A DNA stretch of 64,000 bases from assembly GCA_050012175.1 (NCBI GenBank), contig JBEKHR010000012.1:66446-130445 (forward strand), read 5' to 3'. The DNA is from CAVROP01 sp050012175 (GTDB lineage Bacteria > Acidobacteriota > Terriglobia > UBA7540). This document shows positions 14,527 through 24,561 of the stretch, piece by piece (within the stretch, counting starts at the first letter, position 1; each line of letters begins with the position of its first letter). The position numbers and the translations under genes were made by a program. Below the pieces are notes generated by a model. It saw only the letters and a list, made by a program, of their open reading frames with translations, was not told the origin of the DNA and ran no database searches.

Positions 14527-14785
14527 TCCACATCCTCCTTTGTCAATTAAGGAAGTCTCGCACAAAGCAGCTTAGCACAGCTCGGTTGTCTACCAAAGCG
14601 GCTTTCAGAGTCCCCAGACACTGTGCGTAAACTGACCGAGGCCTTATTTGTTTGGGGAGGCGCAGCGTTGATTTAGGATTCGGGATTGAACGGAGGCTTT
14701 TCCTGAACCCTGGCCCCTGGGTCCTGCGCTTCCGGCTCCTGCGTTTTGCGAGCATTCGAGGCTGGAATCACATTGAGCTAACCGG

Positions 14786-14791
14786 TATAAT
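14786..14791 (+). promoter_or_regulatory. Consensus -10 box upstream of response regulator
   Basis: A perfect TATAAT lies 25 nt before the ATG at 14817. No good -35 is seen at 16-18 nt spacing, so an activator or extended -10 contacts may be needed. Confidence 0.45.
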
Positions 14792-14816
14792 TGGCGGTCC
14801 TCGAACGAGCCTTGCA

Positions 14817-15503
14817 ATGAAAAAGAAAATCCTCTTGATCGAAGACGAGCCGGGGCTTGCGGTGACTCTCCAAGACCGCTTGCAGTGCGAAGGTTACAGC
14901 GTAGAGGTGGCTCAGGATGGGGAAGCGGGCCTGGAGCGAGCGACGCGTGATTACTTCGACTTGATCATCTTAGACGTCATGGCGCCCGGGAAAAGCGGCC
15001 TCGAGGTCTGCCGGGAGCTGCGCCAGCAATGCATTACTGTACCCATCTTGATGCTCAGCGCTCGCAGCCAGACGATCGATAAAGTTCTGGGTCTGAAGAT
15101 CGGGGCAGACGATTACGTTACGAAACCCTTCGACATGCTGGAGCTGCTTGCCCGAATCGAAGCCCATTTGCGCCGCGCCCTGAGTGCAACCGGGAGGCCG
15201 GGTGCAATCTACCAATTCGGCCCCATCCGAGTGGATTTCCGCCGCACCGAGGTTTTTCGGCACGGATCACCAGTGGCTCTCTCGGCGCGGGAGTTTCAAT
15301 TGATCAAATACTTCATCGAGCATCGGGGAGCAACGTTGCCTCGAAAGGAGCTTCTGAAGGAAGTGTGGGGGTACGTTGGAGTGCCTTCTACGCGAACCGT
15401 GGATGTCCACGTCTTCACTCTGCGACAAAAGCTGGAGACTGATCCTAGGAATCCGCAATTCATTCAGACTATAATGGGGCTTGGCTACAAGTTTCTTGGA
15501 TGA
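14817..15503 (+). CDS. OmpR/PhoB-family response regulator
   Basis: This 228-residue regulator has an N-terminal receiver domain (about residues 1-115) with the acidic pocket IEDE, the phosphorylated Asp in LIILDVMAPGKSG (about residue 52), SAR and the KPFDMLELLAR motif. A winged-helix DNA-binding domain (about 130-228) follows, with LSAREFQLIKYFIEHRG, RKELLKEVWG, RTVDVHVFTLRQKLE and IMGLGYKF. No histidine kinase is adjacent, so it is an orphan whose partner is elsewhere. ATG 14817 is used because homology to the receiver domain begins there; the longer in-frame extension upstream is not conserved-looking. Confidence 0.93.
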   Translation: MKKKILLIEDEPGLAVTLQDRLQCEGYSVEVAQDGEAGLERATRDYFDLIILDVMAPGKSGLEVCRELRQQCITVPILMLSARSQTIDKVLGLKIGADDYVTKPFDMLELLARIEAHLRRALSATGRPGAIYQFGPIRVDFRRTEVFRHGSPVALSAREFQLIKYFIEHRGATLPRKELLKEVWGYVGVPSTRTVDVHVFTLRQKLETDPRNPQFIQTIMGLGYKFLG

Positions 15504-16229
15504 GTCCCTTACGTGCGCTGGTCTTCCAAGGCGTTGCCGCCTTTTGCCGCCGCGAATGGGGTGAGGGCGTGGTCTTGGGAAACCTTCCTCGCGCGGGTGG
15601 GGGACAGCCTCCCCGGATGCGTAGTTCGGCGTAATGGAGTCCTTATCTGGTAACCACAGTGCGCCTGCAAAACCCGAAGCCAGGCAATCAGGAGATGCTG
15701 CCTCTTCGTGCCGCAAGGGTGCGAAAGAGGTCAAGCTGCGCCTAGTCTAGGAGCAGTCCGAAAAAAATTCGTGTATCATAATCTATGCTTTCGAACCGAG
15801 GAGATGAGTTAGCGTCGGAAGGCGTAAAAGTGAGCCGGAATATATGAAAAGGGTGTAAGGAAATATTTACATCCAGTTAACGAGAGCGGGAAAACCACTG
15901 TCGTCTTGTAGCATTCCAACAGGATTACACTGCTTTTGAAATTAGTAGTTTGCGTGCAGTTACGCAATTTACCCCTATAACTGGACCACGGGTTAAGCTA
16001 AAATCGTGCGGTTGTTTTGGGGGGGGAAGCGCCAAGGGAGGGTTCAAGGCGGAGGTAGGCCTGGCAGTCCTACCACGTGAGCGGGCGACCATCGACTTGG
16101 CCGCACAATTTGCGGTCCATCCGGCGTCGATCATGGGTGGAAGACAATCGGGCAGTAAGGAGGCGCAGGTATTTTCGCTGGGCAGCAGGAGGGCAGAGAA
16201 TTCAGAGGCTGTTGGGAAACGTGCGGCAA

Positions 16230-16363
16230 CGCGTCGGAAGGGCGGGGTGGAACCTGTCCCCAGCACAGCGGGAGCGCCGCCGGAGGAGTGAAAAAGAGAC
16301 AATTCGCCGATTTTCTTTGTGGCGCCGCTTGCAGCGGGGTTAAGGCCCCGCCCTTCCGACGCG
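16230..16363. repeat. 134-bp inverted-repeat element
   Basis: Perfect 18-bp arms CGCGTCGGAAGGGCGGGG (16230-16247) and its complement (16346-16363) enclose about 98 bp. No coding capacity is evident. It looks like a non-autonomous palindromic element. Confidence 0.8.
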
Positions 16364-16432
16364 CTGGGAAGGTTGAGCGTCTGTAGCCCCTGGCGTTTCT
16401 GCTCTGTCTCCGGTAAACTGAAGGATTGGCTT

Positions 16433-16484
16433 GGAGCATGGGTGTTTCGCCGGTGTCCGGACGCGGCCGGGGTGGCCATGCTCC
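16433..16484. repeat. Imperfect palindrome with GGAGCATG/CATGCTCC ends
   Basis: GGAGCATG (16433-16440) pairs with CATGCTCC (16477-16484), with the centre around GTCCGGAC. This is a short REP-like palindrome. Confidence 0.65.
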
Positions 16485-16664
16485 GTCCGCTATGCTTCCT
16501 GCGCACGACCGACCACAGAGTGACAGCAACGGGCAAACGCAGAGAGAGCTACGATGCCAAAGGCCAACGGAAGAGAAAACGATAACATAACTAGCTTATC
16601 TTAGCCCCAAAAATGCCCTTGGCAATGGGGCATACCGTACCGTGAGAGGATACTGGAGGAATCA

Positions 16665-19600
16665 TTGACACGAGCGATCTCAGGGTTCATCAGGTTGATG
16701 CAAACGAGTACCCTCCTGGTTTGCATTGTTTTCGGATGCGAATGCGCGTCCGCCCAAGTTGATTCAGGAACCGTTGTTGGGACAGTTAGAAACCCGGCGG
16801 GGGACGGAGCACACGGCGCCAAAGTCTTTCTCAAGAATGAAGGGACTTCCATTACGAAATCCACTTACACACGGGGGGACGGCACGTACATTTTCACGCC
16901 GGTCAAGATCGGCACTTATTCCGTATCGGTGGAGCTTCAAGGATTCGTTCCCGCTTTTCAGACCGGCGTTGTCGTAGAGATTCAGCAGCAGGCTGTCGTC
17001 AACTTCAATCTAGTTGCCTCCCAAGCTGCCTCGGGAGCCAGCGTTTCCTCAGGATCGACGGCGTCTTACACTTACGTGCCATCGGACAAGGTACTGAGTG
17101 CTGAGGCGCTCCGGACTCTCCCAGTATACAGCCGCAACTTCACCTTTTTGTCGCAGGTGGTTTCCGGCACAGGGCCCAGCGTAGAAACGTCCACCGGCTT
17201 GGCGACGACGGGGAGTTTCGCGGCCAACGGGGTTCAGCCTTACCAAAACAATTATCTCCTCGACGGAGCCGACAACAACGACCGCTTCCCGGACTTCGTT
17301 CCAGGCACAGCGTACGAGGTCCTTCCTGCCATGGACGCGATTGAAGAATTCAGGGTTCAAAGCCCCACGTATAGCGCGGCCATCGGAGGAGGGGGCGGGG
17401 TGGTTGTAAACGCGACGACAAAATCAGGCACGAACGAGCTTCATGGAAGCGCCTGGGACTACTTCAGTAATGACGCCATTAATGCCGCCGATTTCTTCGA
17501 CAACGCCATGGCTCTGAAAAGGGCGGAATTGCGCAAGAACCAATTTGGCGCAACTCTCGGTGGTCCCCTGAACATCCCGAATTTCTACAATGGCAAGAAC
17601 AAGACATTCTTCTTTGCGGACTACCAGGGAACGAAGTTTCGCCAGGGGATTCCCACCGTTGCGACAGTTCCCACAGTCGCGGAGCTAACCAGCGGATATA
17701 CGGATTTCTCAGACTTGATCAGCGGGCAGCCGAAATGCACCTCTGGACCCGACCTGCTAGGGCGCACCTGGAACTGTGGCACGATTCTTGACCCGGCAAC
17801 CACACGCTTGTTGACCACCGGCCAGCCTGATCCGATTACAGGTTACAGCGCCAGCGCCACGGGCTACGTCCGCGATCCTTTTCCGGGCAACCTGATCCCT
17901 GCCAAACGAGTTGACCCGGTGGCGGCGGGGCTGCTTAAACTTTATCCAGTCCCCACCATCACGGGTATCTACAACAATTACGCGAGGAACGCGTACAGCC
18001 GAGGCGACGCCAACCAGTTTGATGCTCGCATCGATCACCACATGAGTGATCGCAACCAGGTCTTCGCTCGTCTTAGCTACTTAAACAATCCCCATTTGCA
18101 GTCTGGTCCTTTCCCGGGCGTGGCGGATGGCGGAGGATACACGCAGACCGCTACGGCACTGAATGGCGTCTTGAGCGAAACCCACGTCATCTCCACGACG
18201 CTGATCAATGAGTTCCGGTTGGCGGCCGATTGGATGCATGCGGAGAGGGTGCAAGCCTACGTCAATGACCTCACCGATATCCCTGGACAGTATGGGATTA
18301 CGGGAATTCCACAAGTAACAGGCAACGGCGGCCTGCCTACCATCAACGTTGGGATTTACTCTCAACTGGGAAGCAGTCCTTACCTGTACGCGAATGACAA
18401 CAACACGACCATTCAGGTGAGCGACAGCTTCTCCAAGATCAGGGGGCCTAGTCACACCATAAAGGGCGGGGTTGAGGGCCTGGAGATCAGGTCTGTGACC
18501 ATTCAGCCTCCTTATTCGCGCGGGGAGTTCGATTTCTCAGGGAATTTCACCTCCATCCCGAACGTCCTCGATGCCAGCACGGGCGCCGCCCAGTTTGTTA
18601 CGATCCCTAAGGCGTCGTCGATTCCTTCCATCGGGCGGAGTAACGTGGGCGGGCCAAACCAGGTTTTTGCCTCCAACATCGTCAACATCGACAACCGGCG
18701 CAATTACGTCGCAGCCTACTTGCAAGACGAGTGGAAGAAGCACCCAAAGTTGACCATCACTCTGGGCGCGAGGTGGGAGTACTTCCAGCCTTGGAAGGAA
18801 AGGTATAGCGCCGAGGCTAACTTTGTCCCGGGGGCCACAGGGAGTGGTACGTATGTGATTCCTTCCGGCCGCGGATTCGATACCCTCCCTTGCGGCCCTG
18901 CGTACCCAACGACCTGCGCCGTATCTTATATCAATACACTCTCCACCAGCTTTACCGATACGCTCACGAACGACGGAATTACTCTCTCCTATGCACCCCG
19001 AGGAAGCCTCGTTCAGACCCAGAGGTTTAATGTTGCTCCCCGCATCGGGTTTGCTTATCAACTCACGCCTAAGGCTGTGGTTCGCCTTGGGTATGGGATG
19101 TTCTATGGTGGGCTGGAGAACGAGGGAGTCCAGGCGAACCTTGGCCGCAGCTATCCCTTCGAAATCAATTACAGGTACACCGGTCCCGATGATGGTACGC
19201 CCATCACCTATCCCAGCACGGGAGCCCACGCGACTGTGGAACAGGGCCTTGCACCAGTAGCGCTCATATCTCCAAAGGCTACGGCGAGCGAACTGGAATT
19301 GCGAGGTATCCAAAGCAATTTTAAGAATCCGTACACGCAGAGCGTTGACCTCACTATACAATATCAACGGAGGACCAATGACCTTATTGAGCTCTCTTTG
19401 GTCGGGTCGCGGGGCACTCATCTTCTGATCAACCCAGGATTGAATGAAGTCGGCGAAATGCTCCCCACCTTCCAAGACCGCCAAGCCTATCAGCCTTTCT
19501 CGACCTTTGCCTACGGTTCAAGCTACCTGGCGACGACAGGGAACAACAGATACATTTCCGGTCAATTGCAATATGTGCGAAACCTTGGGCACGGACTAAG

Positions 19601-20315
19601 TTTCCTCGCCAATTATACGTATGCGGAGAACCGGACGGATGCTCTGGACTTTTTCAACGTCGCAAGCCCGCAAACTTACCGCGCACCTTATATTCAGTCT
19701 TTCGGTCTCACGGGTGATTATCAACAGGCGGATTTCAATGTTCGGAACGCCTTACACTTCAGCGGTGGGTATGAGCTACCTCTTGGGCCGGGAAGACAAT
19801 TCCTAGCGAACAAAGGCGACATCAGGGGGAAAGTCCTCGGCGGCTGGACTATTAACTGGGTCCTGACAGTTGAGAGTGGTCAGCCGATGACCATTCCCTG
19901 TACCATTACGACCGCTTCCGGCGCCGGCTGCGATGCTATGCTTGGACAGGGGGCAAATCCCAACGCCGGACCGCACAATGTCAATCAGTTCTGGAATCCT
20001 GCGGCTTTCTATAATCCCGCGGTAACCACATCGACAGGGCAGAGCAACCTAGGGCCTCTGGGAGGTGCTCCCACCCAAGTTTACGGGCCGGACCTTCGCA
20101 GGCTCGACGCGGCCCTCCGAAGGAGCTTCCAGATTACGGAGAAAGTTCGGGTGGACATCCGGGCTGAAGTCTACAATGCGATGAACCACCCGTACTTCGC
20201 GCCACCGTCGAACCTGAACTTCCTGAACACAACGAACTTCGGCCAGATCAGCTCGACTCGCGATAACCCGAATGACGCGCGCGCGATCCAGTTTGGTATA
20301 AGATTCAACTTCTGA
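16665..20315 (+). CDS. Oar-like TonB-dependent receptor with carboxypeptidase-regulatory domain
   Basis: This 1216-residue outer-membrane protein begins with a signal peptide ending near CASAQ. A carboxypeptidase-regulatory-like (Ig-fold) domain follows at about residues 30-115 (SGTVVGTVRNPAGDGAHGAKV, GTYSVSVELQGF), then a plug domain (about 130-250: FAANGVQPYQNNYLLDGADNN, IEEFRVQSPTYSA) and a long beta-barrel ending in a C-terminal aromatic strand (IQFGIRFNF). This architecture is the expanded OmpA-related/Oar-type family common in Acidobacteriota and is thought to import or bind large substrates. TTG 16665 is preceded by GGAGGA; the ATG at 16697 would still leave a signal peptide. The SBBP-repeat gene follows on the same strand. 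Confidence 0.9.
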   Translation: MTRAISGFIRLMQTSTLLVCIVFGCECASAQVDSGTVVGTVRNPAGDGAHGAKVFLKNEGTSITKSTYTRGDGTYIFTPVKIGTYSVSVELQGFVPAFQTGVVVEIQQQAVVNFNLVASQAASGASVSSGSTASYTYVPSDKVLSAEALRTLPVYSRNFTFLSQVVSGTGPSVETSTGLATTGSFAANGVQPYQNNYLLDGADNNDRFPDFVPGTAYEVLPAMDAIEEFRVQSPTYSAAIGGGGGVVVNATTKSGTNELHGSAWDYFSNDAINAADFFDNAMALKRAELRKNQFGATLGGPLNIPNFYNGKNKTFFFADYQGTKFRQGIPTVATVPTVAELTSGYTDFSDLISGQPKCTSGPDLLGRTWNCGTILDPATTRLLTTGQPDPITGYSASATGYVRDPFPGNLIPAKRVDPVAAGLLKLYPVPTITGIYNNYARNAYSRGDANQFDARIDHHMSDRNQVFARLSYLNNPHLQSGPFPGVADGGGYTQTATALNGVLSETHVISTTLINEFRLAADWMHAERVQAYVNDLTDIPGQYGITGIPQVTGNGGLPTINVGIYSQLGSSPYLYANDNNTTIQVSDSFSKIRGPSHTIKGGVEGLEIRSVTIQPPYSRGEFDFSGNFTSIPNVLDASTGAAQFVTIPKASSIPSIGRSNVGGPNQVFASNIVNIDNRRNYVAAYLQDEWKKHPKLTITLGARWEYFQPWKERYSAEANFVPGATGSGTYVIPSGRGFDTLPCGPAYPTTCAVSYINTLSTSFTDTLTNDGITLSYAPRGSLVQTQRFNVAPRIGFAYQLTPKAVVRLGYGMFYGGLENEGVQANLGRSYPFEINYRYTGPDDGTPITYPSTGAHATVEQGLAPVALISPKATASELELRGIQSNFKNPYTQSVDLTIQYQRRTNDLIELSLVGSRGTHLLINPGLNEVGEMLPTFQDRQAYQPFSTFAYGSSYLATTGNNRYISGQLQYVRNLGHGLSFLANYTYAENRTDALDFFNVASPQTYRAPYIQSFGLTGDYQQADFNVRNALHFSGGYELPLGPGRQFLANKGDIRGKVLGGWTINWVLTVESGQPMTIPCTITTASGAGCDAMLGQGANPNAGPHNVNQFWNPAAFYNPAVTTSTGQSNLGPLGGAPTQVYGPDLRRLDAALRRSFQITEKVRVDIRAEVYNAMNHPYFAPPSNLNFLNTTNFGQISSTRDNPNDARAIQFGIRFNF

Positions 20316-20494
20316 GTTTGACGATATGTAAGGCAGGCTTTTTGCCCCGGCCGACATCAAAGCGAAGCCGGAGAGGAATGGGCCGTGACTTATGAGAAAG
20401 AAGCCCACGGGTCAAATGACCTCTCAGGAAAAACAGGGACGCGGAGATCAGGAATATTCTCCTTTGCTCCGCCGCCTGAATTAGGAAGGTGGAC

Positions 20495-23400
20495 ATGTTG
20501 AGTATCTTTTCCTTATTGCTTTCCATTCTCCTCAGTGTTTTGAATCCTGTAGGCCACAAACCAGCCGGGATGCCTTCCCCTACGCGAGACTTCTCTATGT
20601 CTAAAGCACGCGTTTTGAAATCATACCGCGCGTTGCCGATGAGTTTTGAGATGAACCAGGGGCAGGCGGACCGCACCGTCCGGTTTCTGGCGCGAGGCCA
20701 GGGCTACGCTATTCTCCTGAAACCGAGCGAAGCGCTGCTGGCGTTGCAACCGCCGGGCCAAAACACTCGGCTCCCCGAAAAGGCGGGAGAGCTGCCAAGA
20801 CCACCTTATCGCGTGCTGAAAATGAAGATCGAGAGAGCGAATCTCTCTGCCCCCGCAACCGGTCTCCACCGCCTCGCCGGCATCAGTAACTATTTTATTG
20901 GCAATGACCCCAGCCGCTGGCACACCCATATTCCGACTTATGAGAAGGTGCAGTTTGAGAATGTTCGCCCCGGCGTAAATCTTGTTTACTACGGGAATCA
21001 AAGGCAACTGGAATACGATTTCGTCCTGTCGCCGGGCGTCAGGCCTGAGTCCTTGAGGCTGAGTTTCGAGGGCAGCGACGCCACAGTTGATGAGCAGGGT
21101 GATTTGGTCTTCACCTCGACGGGTGGCAAGGTAACTTTTCGCCGGCCGGTCGCCTACCAGTGTTACAAACCTGACCCCGGAAGGAAGCATTTCCTTACCG
21201 CCTCCTATGTTCTCAAAGGGCACAACAGGGTGGGCTTTGTTGTCCCCGATTATGACCCGCGTGAGCCGCTCATTATTGATCCGGTTCTGTATTACTCAAC
21301 CTACCTCGGTGGCAATGGAGGTGACGCAGGAAATGCTGTTGCCTTGGATACCCTGAATGATGCCTTTGTTACCGGCAGCACCGCCTCAACCAATTTCCCG
21401 ACCGTCAATCCTTACCAAAAGTCTTACGGGGGCGACACGGACGCATTTGTGACCATGGTGAGATATGACGGCGAGGCAGTGATTTACTCCACCTATTTGG
21501 GTGGGAATAACTTTGACGTAGGCAACGGGATTGCCGTGGACAATTCAGGGGATGCCTATATCACAGGCAATACTTCCTCCGCGGATTTCCCAACTACTGC
21601 CAACGTCTTTCAAACCACATTTGGCGGCATCACAGACGCTTTTGTGGCCAAATTGGATCCCAGTGGCTCTCACTTGCTGTATTCGTCGTACCTCGGCGGA
21701 AGCAATGTTGATTACGGGATGGGCATTGCTTTGGACCAATTTGCCAATGCCTATGTGACAGGCTACACGCAATCCACCGATTTTCCCACCGTCAAGCCGA
21801 TTCAGTCCGGTAACGCTGGCAGTGGGGATGCCTTTGTGGCCAAAGTCAATACTCAAGCGACGGAACTGGTCTATTCCACTTATCTGGGGGGGGGTAGCGC
21901 GGACTCGGGCCAGGGGATCGCAGTGGATCTCGGCGGCTCTCCCTATGTGGTCGGTTACACTTATTCCACAAACTTTCCGACTTTCAATCCCTACCAGCTT
22001 CATAATGCGGGCAGCGTCGATGCGTTTATCACCAAGTTGAGTAACGATGGGTCCACCTTTGCGTTCTCGACCTACCTGGGCGGAAGCGGGGACGACAGAG
22101 GCTGGGCGATCGCGGTAGACAAGGAAAACAACATTTACGTCGCCGGTAGCACGCTGACACCGTGTACTCCCGCCTCGACCACAACAACCCTGTGCAATCC
22201 CACCGAGACCTTTCCCACTACTCCTGGTGCCTTTCAGACCCTCAACACTTCCCAGTCCCCGGGATATTCCGATGTGTTCGTCACCAAGCTCAACTTTATA
22301 GGCAATGCCTTGCTTTATTCCACTCTGGTGGGCGGAGCCTGGACGGATTCGCCGGCGGGAATAGCGGTCGACAGTTCGGGGGATGCCTACGTTACCGGAT
22401 ACACCCAATCGAATAACTTTCCCACAGCCAATGCCGTGCAGGCAAGCTATACCGGAGGCACCTGCGGGCGGAACCCCTGTCCGGACGCCTTCATAACCGA
22501 AGTGAATCCCCAAGGATCGGCGCTGGTGTACTCCACATACCTGGGGGGAAGCGCCGCAAACTGGGGTAATGGTATTGCTCTGGACAGCAACACCCCGCCC
22601 AACGCGTACGTCGTAGGGACGACGACCTCTTCCGATTTTCCTGCTATCGCGCTCGCTTATCAAAGCGGGCCGGGGAACTCAACGGGGCTTGGGCAAGCCT
22701 TCGTCTCAATGCTTGAGCAGACCGATGCTGCGGGTGTTGCCCTGACCCCGCAAAAACTGGAGTTTGGACCTGTAAACCTTTACACGCCCAGTCATTTGAC
22801 CTCCCTCAACGTTCCTGCCACGGTGACTCTCATGAACGTCGGCACGGTGCCGCTTCAGGTGACAAGCATTACCACGACCGGCGATTTTGCTGAGACTGAC
22901 AATTGCGTGGGAACCGTCCCGGCCGGCGGAGGACGTTGCACCATCAACGTCACGTTCACTCCCACGGTGCTGGTGGCTGAAACCGAGCAGCTAGCCATCA
23001 ACGACAATGCAACGGGAAGTCCGCATTTGGTCAGTCTTACCGGCACCGGCATCAATGCAGTGACCACGGTACTGTTTACGCCCCCCAGTCTGGTGTTCCC
23101 CGCTCAAAAAATTAACACAACCAGCACAGCGCTGACTGTGACCATGACAAATAACGGTACCAGTAATGTCCCCCTGACAATTACCAACATTGCGGCGACT
23201 GGCGACTTCGCAGAAACCAACAACTGCCCCTCGACCCCCTTTACACTCGCCGTCGGCGCAAATTGCAGTTTCTATGTAACTTTCACCCCCACTGCTACGG
23301 GCACCCGTACTGGAACTCTCACCATAACTGACAACGTAGCCAGCGGTGCATCGAGCGTATCTTTGACGGGGGTTGGAAACCCTGTCTTTAACCTGAGTTC

Positions 23401-24307
23401 TCCAACGCTTTCGCAGAATCTCCTCATCGGGATGACCACTACCACCTTTACCATAACCCTTTCGGCCCCCAGCTCCTTCACGGACACCATCGCGCTCTCC
23501 TGCACGTCCGGGACGTGCTCCTTCAACCCAACGACGATCGCTTTGGGTCAGCCCACCATACCCACGACCAGCACCTTGACCCTCTCGGGACTATCGCCTT
23601 CAACTTCGAACCCCTACACCTTCACCGTCAGTGGAACTGACACCACCACCAGCATCGGGACGGCCACGCTGACTTTGACGATATTTTTTGAGGACTTTTC
23701 CGTTTCTGCCGTTCCAGCCATTAACACCGTGCAGTCCGGGGCGTCGACAATCTATACGGCCACCGTGTCGCCCATCAATGGCTTTAACCAACCCGTGGTT
23801 CTGAGTTGTCCCAGCAGCACCTTGCCGCAGGGAGCGTCATGTCTCTTCAATCCCGCGGGAGTGACCCCCATTGGTGGAGCTGTTTCCTCCCTGTTAACGG
23901 TGAGCACGACGGCGCAATCAACCTCAACTTCAGGGTTGCTCCCGCGCGCCCGCCCCCGCATACCTCCCGGACCAATGATGATGCTTGTATTGTGGGGGGC
24001 ATGCAATCTGATGGCGCTTGGCGCCTTGCTGCTCCGGCGCAAAATGGGGGGCCGTGGGACGGGGAGGCGCAAAGGACTCATTTACGCCCAGGTGGCTCTT
24101 GCCACGCTTGTTCTTGCCACAGCCTTCTGGATGAGCTGTGACACTCAGATCTACACCAATGTCATCCAGCCCTCTACGATCAACGGAACTCCGACAGGTA
24201 ACTACCATATAACTATCCAGGGAGCGTTTACCGGGACAACTGCGATTACTAACGGGACTACTACGACTGTCGACCGTATAACTACGGTCAACCTTACTGT
24301 GCAATGA
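20495..24307 (+). CDS. Giant SBBP-repeat / choice-of-anchor-D extracellular protein
   Basis: This 1270-residue protein has an N-terminal hydrophobic segment, then a DUF7948-type domain (about residues 45-255: MNQGQADRTVRFLARGQGYA) that typically precedes SBBP repeats. About eight SBBP beta-propeller repeats follow (about 260-750), each with YSTYLGG...G.AVD..G.AYVTG.T.S..FPT. Two ASPM/SPD-2/Hydin-like immunoglobulin modules (about 770-980) come next, then further Ig-like repeats. Unusually it ends with two hydrophobic segments (MMMLVLWGACNLMALGALLL and a second ending near TAFWMSC) followed by a Thr-rich tail of about 60 residues. It is probably surface-exposed. ATG 20495 has AGGAAGG upstream. 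Confidence 0.85.
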   Translation: MLSIFSLLLSILLSVLNPVGHKPAGMPSPTRDFSMSKARVLKSYRALPMSFEMNQGQADRTVRFLARGQGYAILLKPSEALLALQPPGQNTRLPEKAGELPRPPYRVLKMKIERANLSAPATGLHRLAGISNYFIGNDPSRWHTHIPTYEKVQFENVRPGVNLVYYGNQRQLEYDFVLSPGVRPESLRLSFEGSDATVDEQGDLVFTSTGGKVTFRRPVAYQCYKPDPGRKHFLTASYVLKGHNRVGFVVPDYDPREPLIIDPVLYYSTYLGGNGGDAGNAVALDTLNDAFVTGSTASTNFPTVNPYQKSYGGDTDAFVTMVRYDGEAVIYSTYLGGNNFDVGNGIAVDNSGDAYITGNTSSADFPTTANVFQTTFGGITDAFVAKLDPSGSHLLYSSYLGGSNVDYGMGIALDQFANAYVTGYTQSTDFPTVKPIQSGNAGSGDAFVAKVNTQATELVYSTYLGGGSADSGQGIAVDLGGSPYVVGYTYSTNFPTFNPYQLHNAGSVDAFITKLSNDGSTFAFSTYLGGSGDDRGWAIAVDKENNIYVAGSTLTPCTPASTTTTLCNPTETFPTTPGAFQTLNTSQSPGYSDVFVTKLNFIGNALLYSTLVGGAWTDSPAGIAVDSSGDAYVTGYTQSNNFPTANAVQASYTGGTCGRNPCPDAFITEVNPQGSALVYSTYLGGSAANWGNGIALDSNTPPNAYVVGTTTSSDFPAIALAYQSGPGNSTGLGQAFVSMLEQTDAAGVALTPQKLEFGPVNLYTPSHLTSLNVPATVTLMNVGTVPLQVTSITTTGDFAETDNCVGTVPAGGGRCTINVTFTPTVLVAETEQLAINDNATGSPHLVSLTGTGINAVTTVLFTPPSLVFPAQKINTTSTALTVTMTNNGTSNVPLTITNIAATGDFAETNNCPSTPFTLAVGANCSFYVTFTPTATGTRTGTLTITDNVASGASSVSLTGVGNPVFNLSSPTLSQNLLIGMTTTTFTITLSAPSSFTDTIALSCTSGTCSFNPTTIALGQPTIPTTSTLTLSGLSPSTSNPYTFTVSGTDTTTSIGTATLTLTIFFEDFSVSAVPAINTVQSGASTIYTATVSPINGFNQPVVLSCPSSTLPQGASCLFNPAGVTPIGGAVSSLLTVSTTAQSTSTSGLLPRARPRIPPGPMMMLVLWGACNLMALGALLLRRKMGGRGTGRRKGLIYAQVALATLVLATAFWMSCDTQIYTNVIQPSTINGTPTGNYHITIQGAFTGTTAITNGTTTTVDRITTVNLTVQ

Positions 24308-24561
24308 CAACTGTAAGGACGTATCCGCCAGCCCGATGGACTTGAACGAGTGCCATTACGGAGAGCGCGCAGGGGGTTGTTACTGCAAGGTTCTTGGAAA
24401 CGAAACAGGGGCAGCGAGCGAGTAGCGGAGACCTGCCTAGCCGTTTTCCAACAGTGTATTGAATCTTCGCTTTTTCGAAATAGCGAATTTCGAGGTCGCC
24501 ATCCAGACTCTAAAGCCGCCGTCAACAAACGGCCGTCGAGTTCGGGTTTTTCAGAAACCTG

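Larger units (their letters stand above)
15504..16664. other. 1.16-kb intergenic region with palindromic repeats
   Basis: No convincing gene is found in either strand. The region holds two palindromic elements described separately (16230-16363 and 16433-16484). A CATAAT near 15777 and TTATCT near 16597 could be -10 boxes, the latter for the downstream receptor. The rest shows no repeat or coding bias I can recognise. Confidence 0.5.

Noticed and set aside
14652..14816. N-terminal extension of the response regulator
   Set aside because: The receiver domain begins at ATG 14817, and a TATAAT box lies inside the proposed extension.
18537..19484. Open frame antisense to the Oar-like receptor (315 residues)
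   Set aside because: Shadow of the receptor gene, with no motif or ribosome-binding site.
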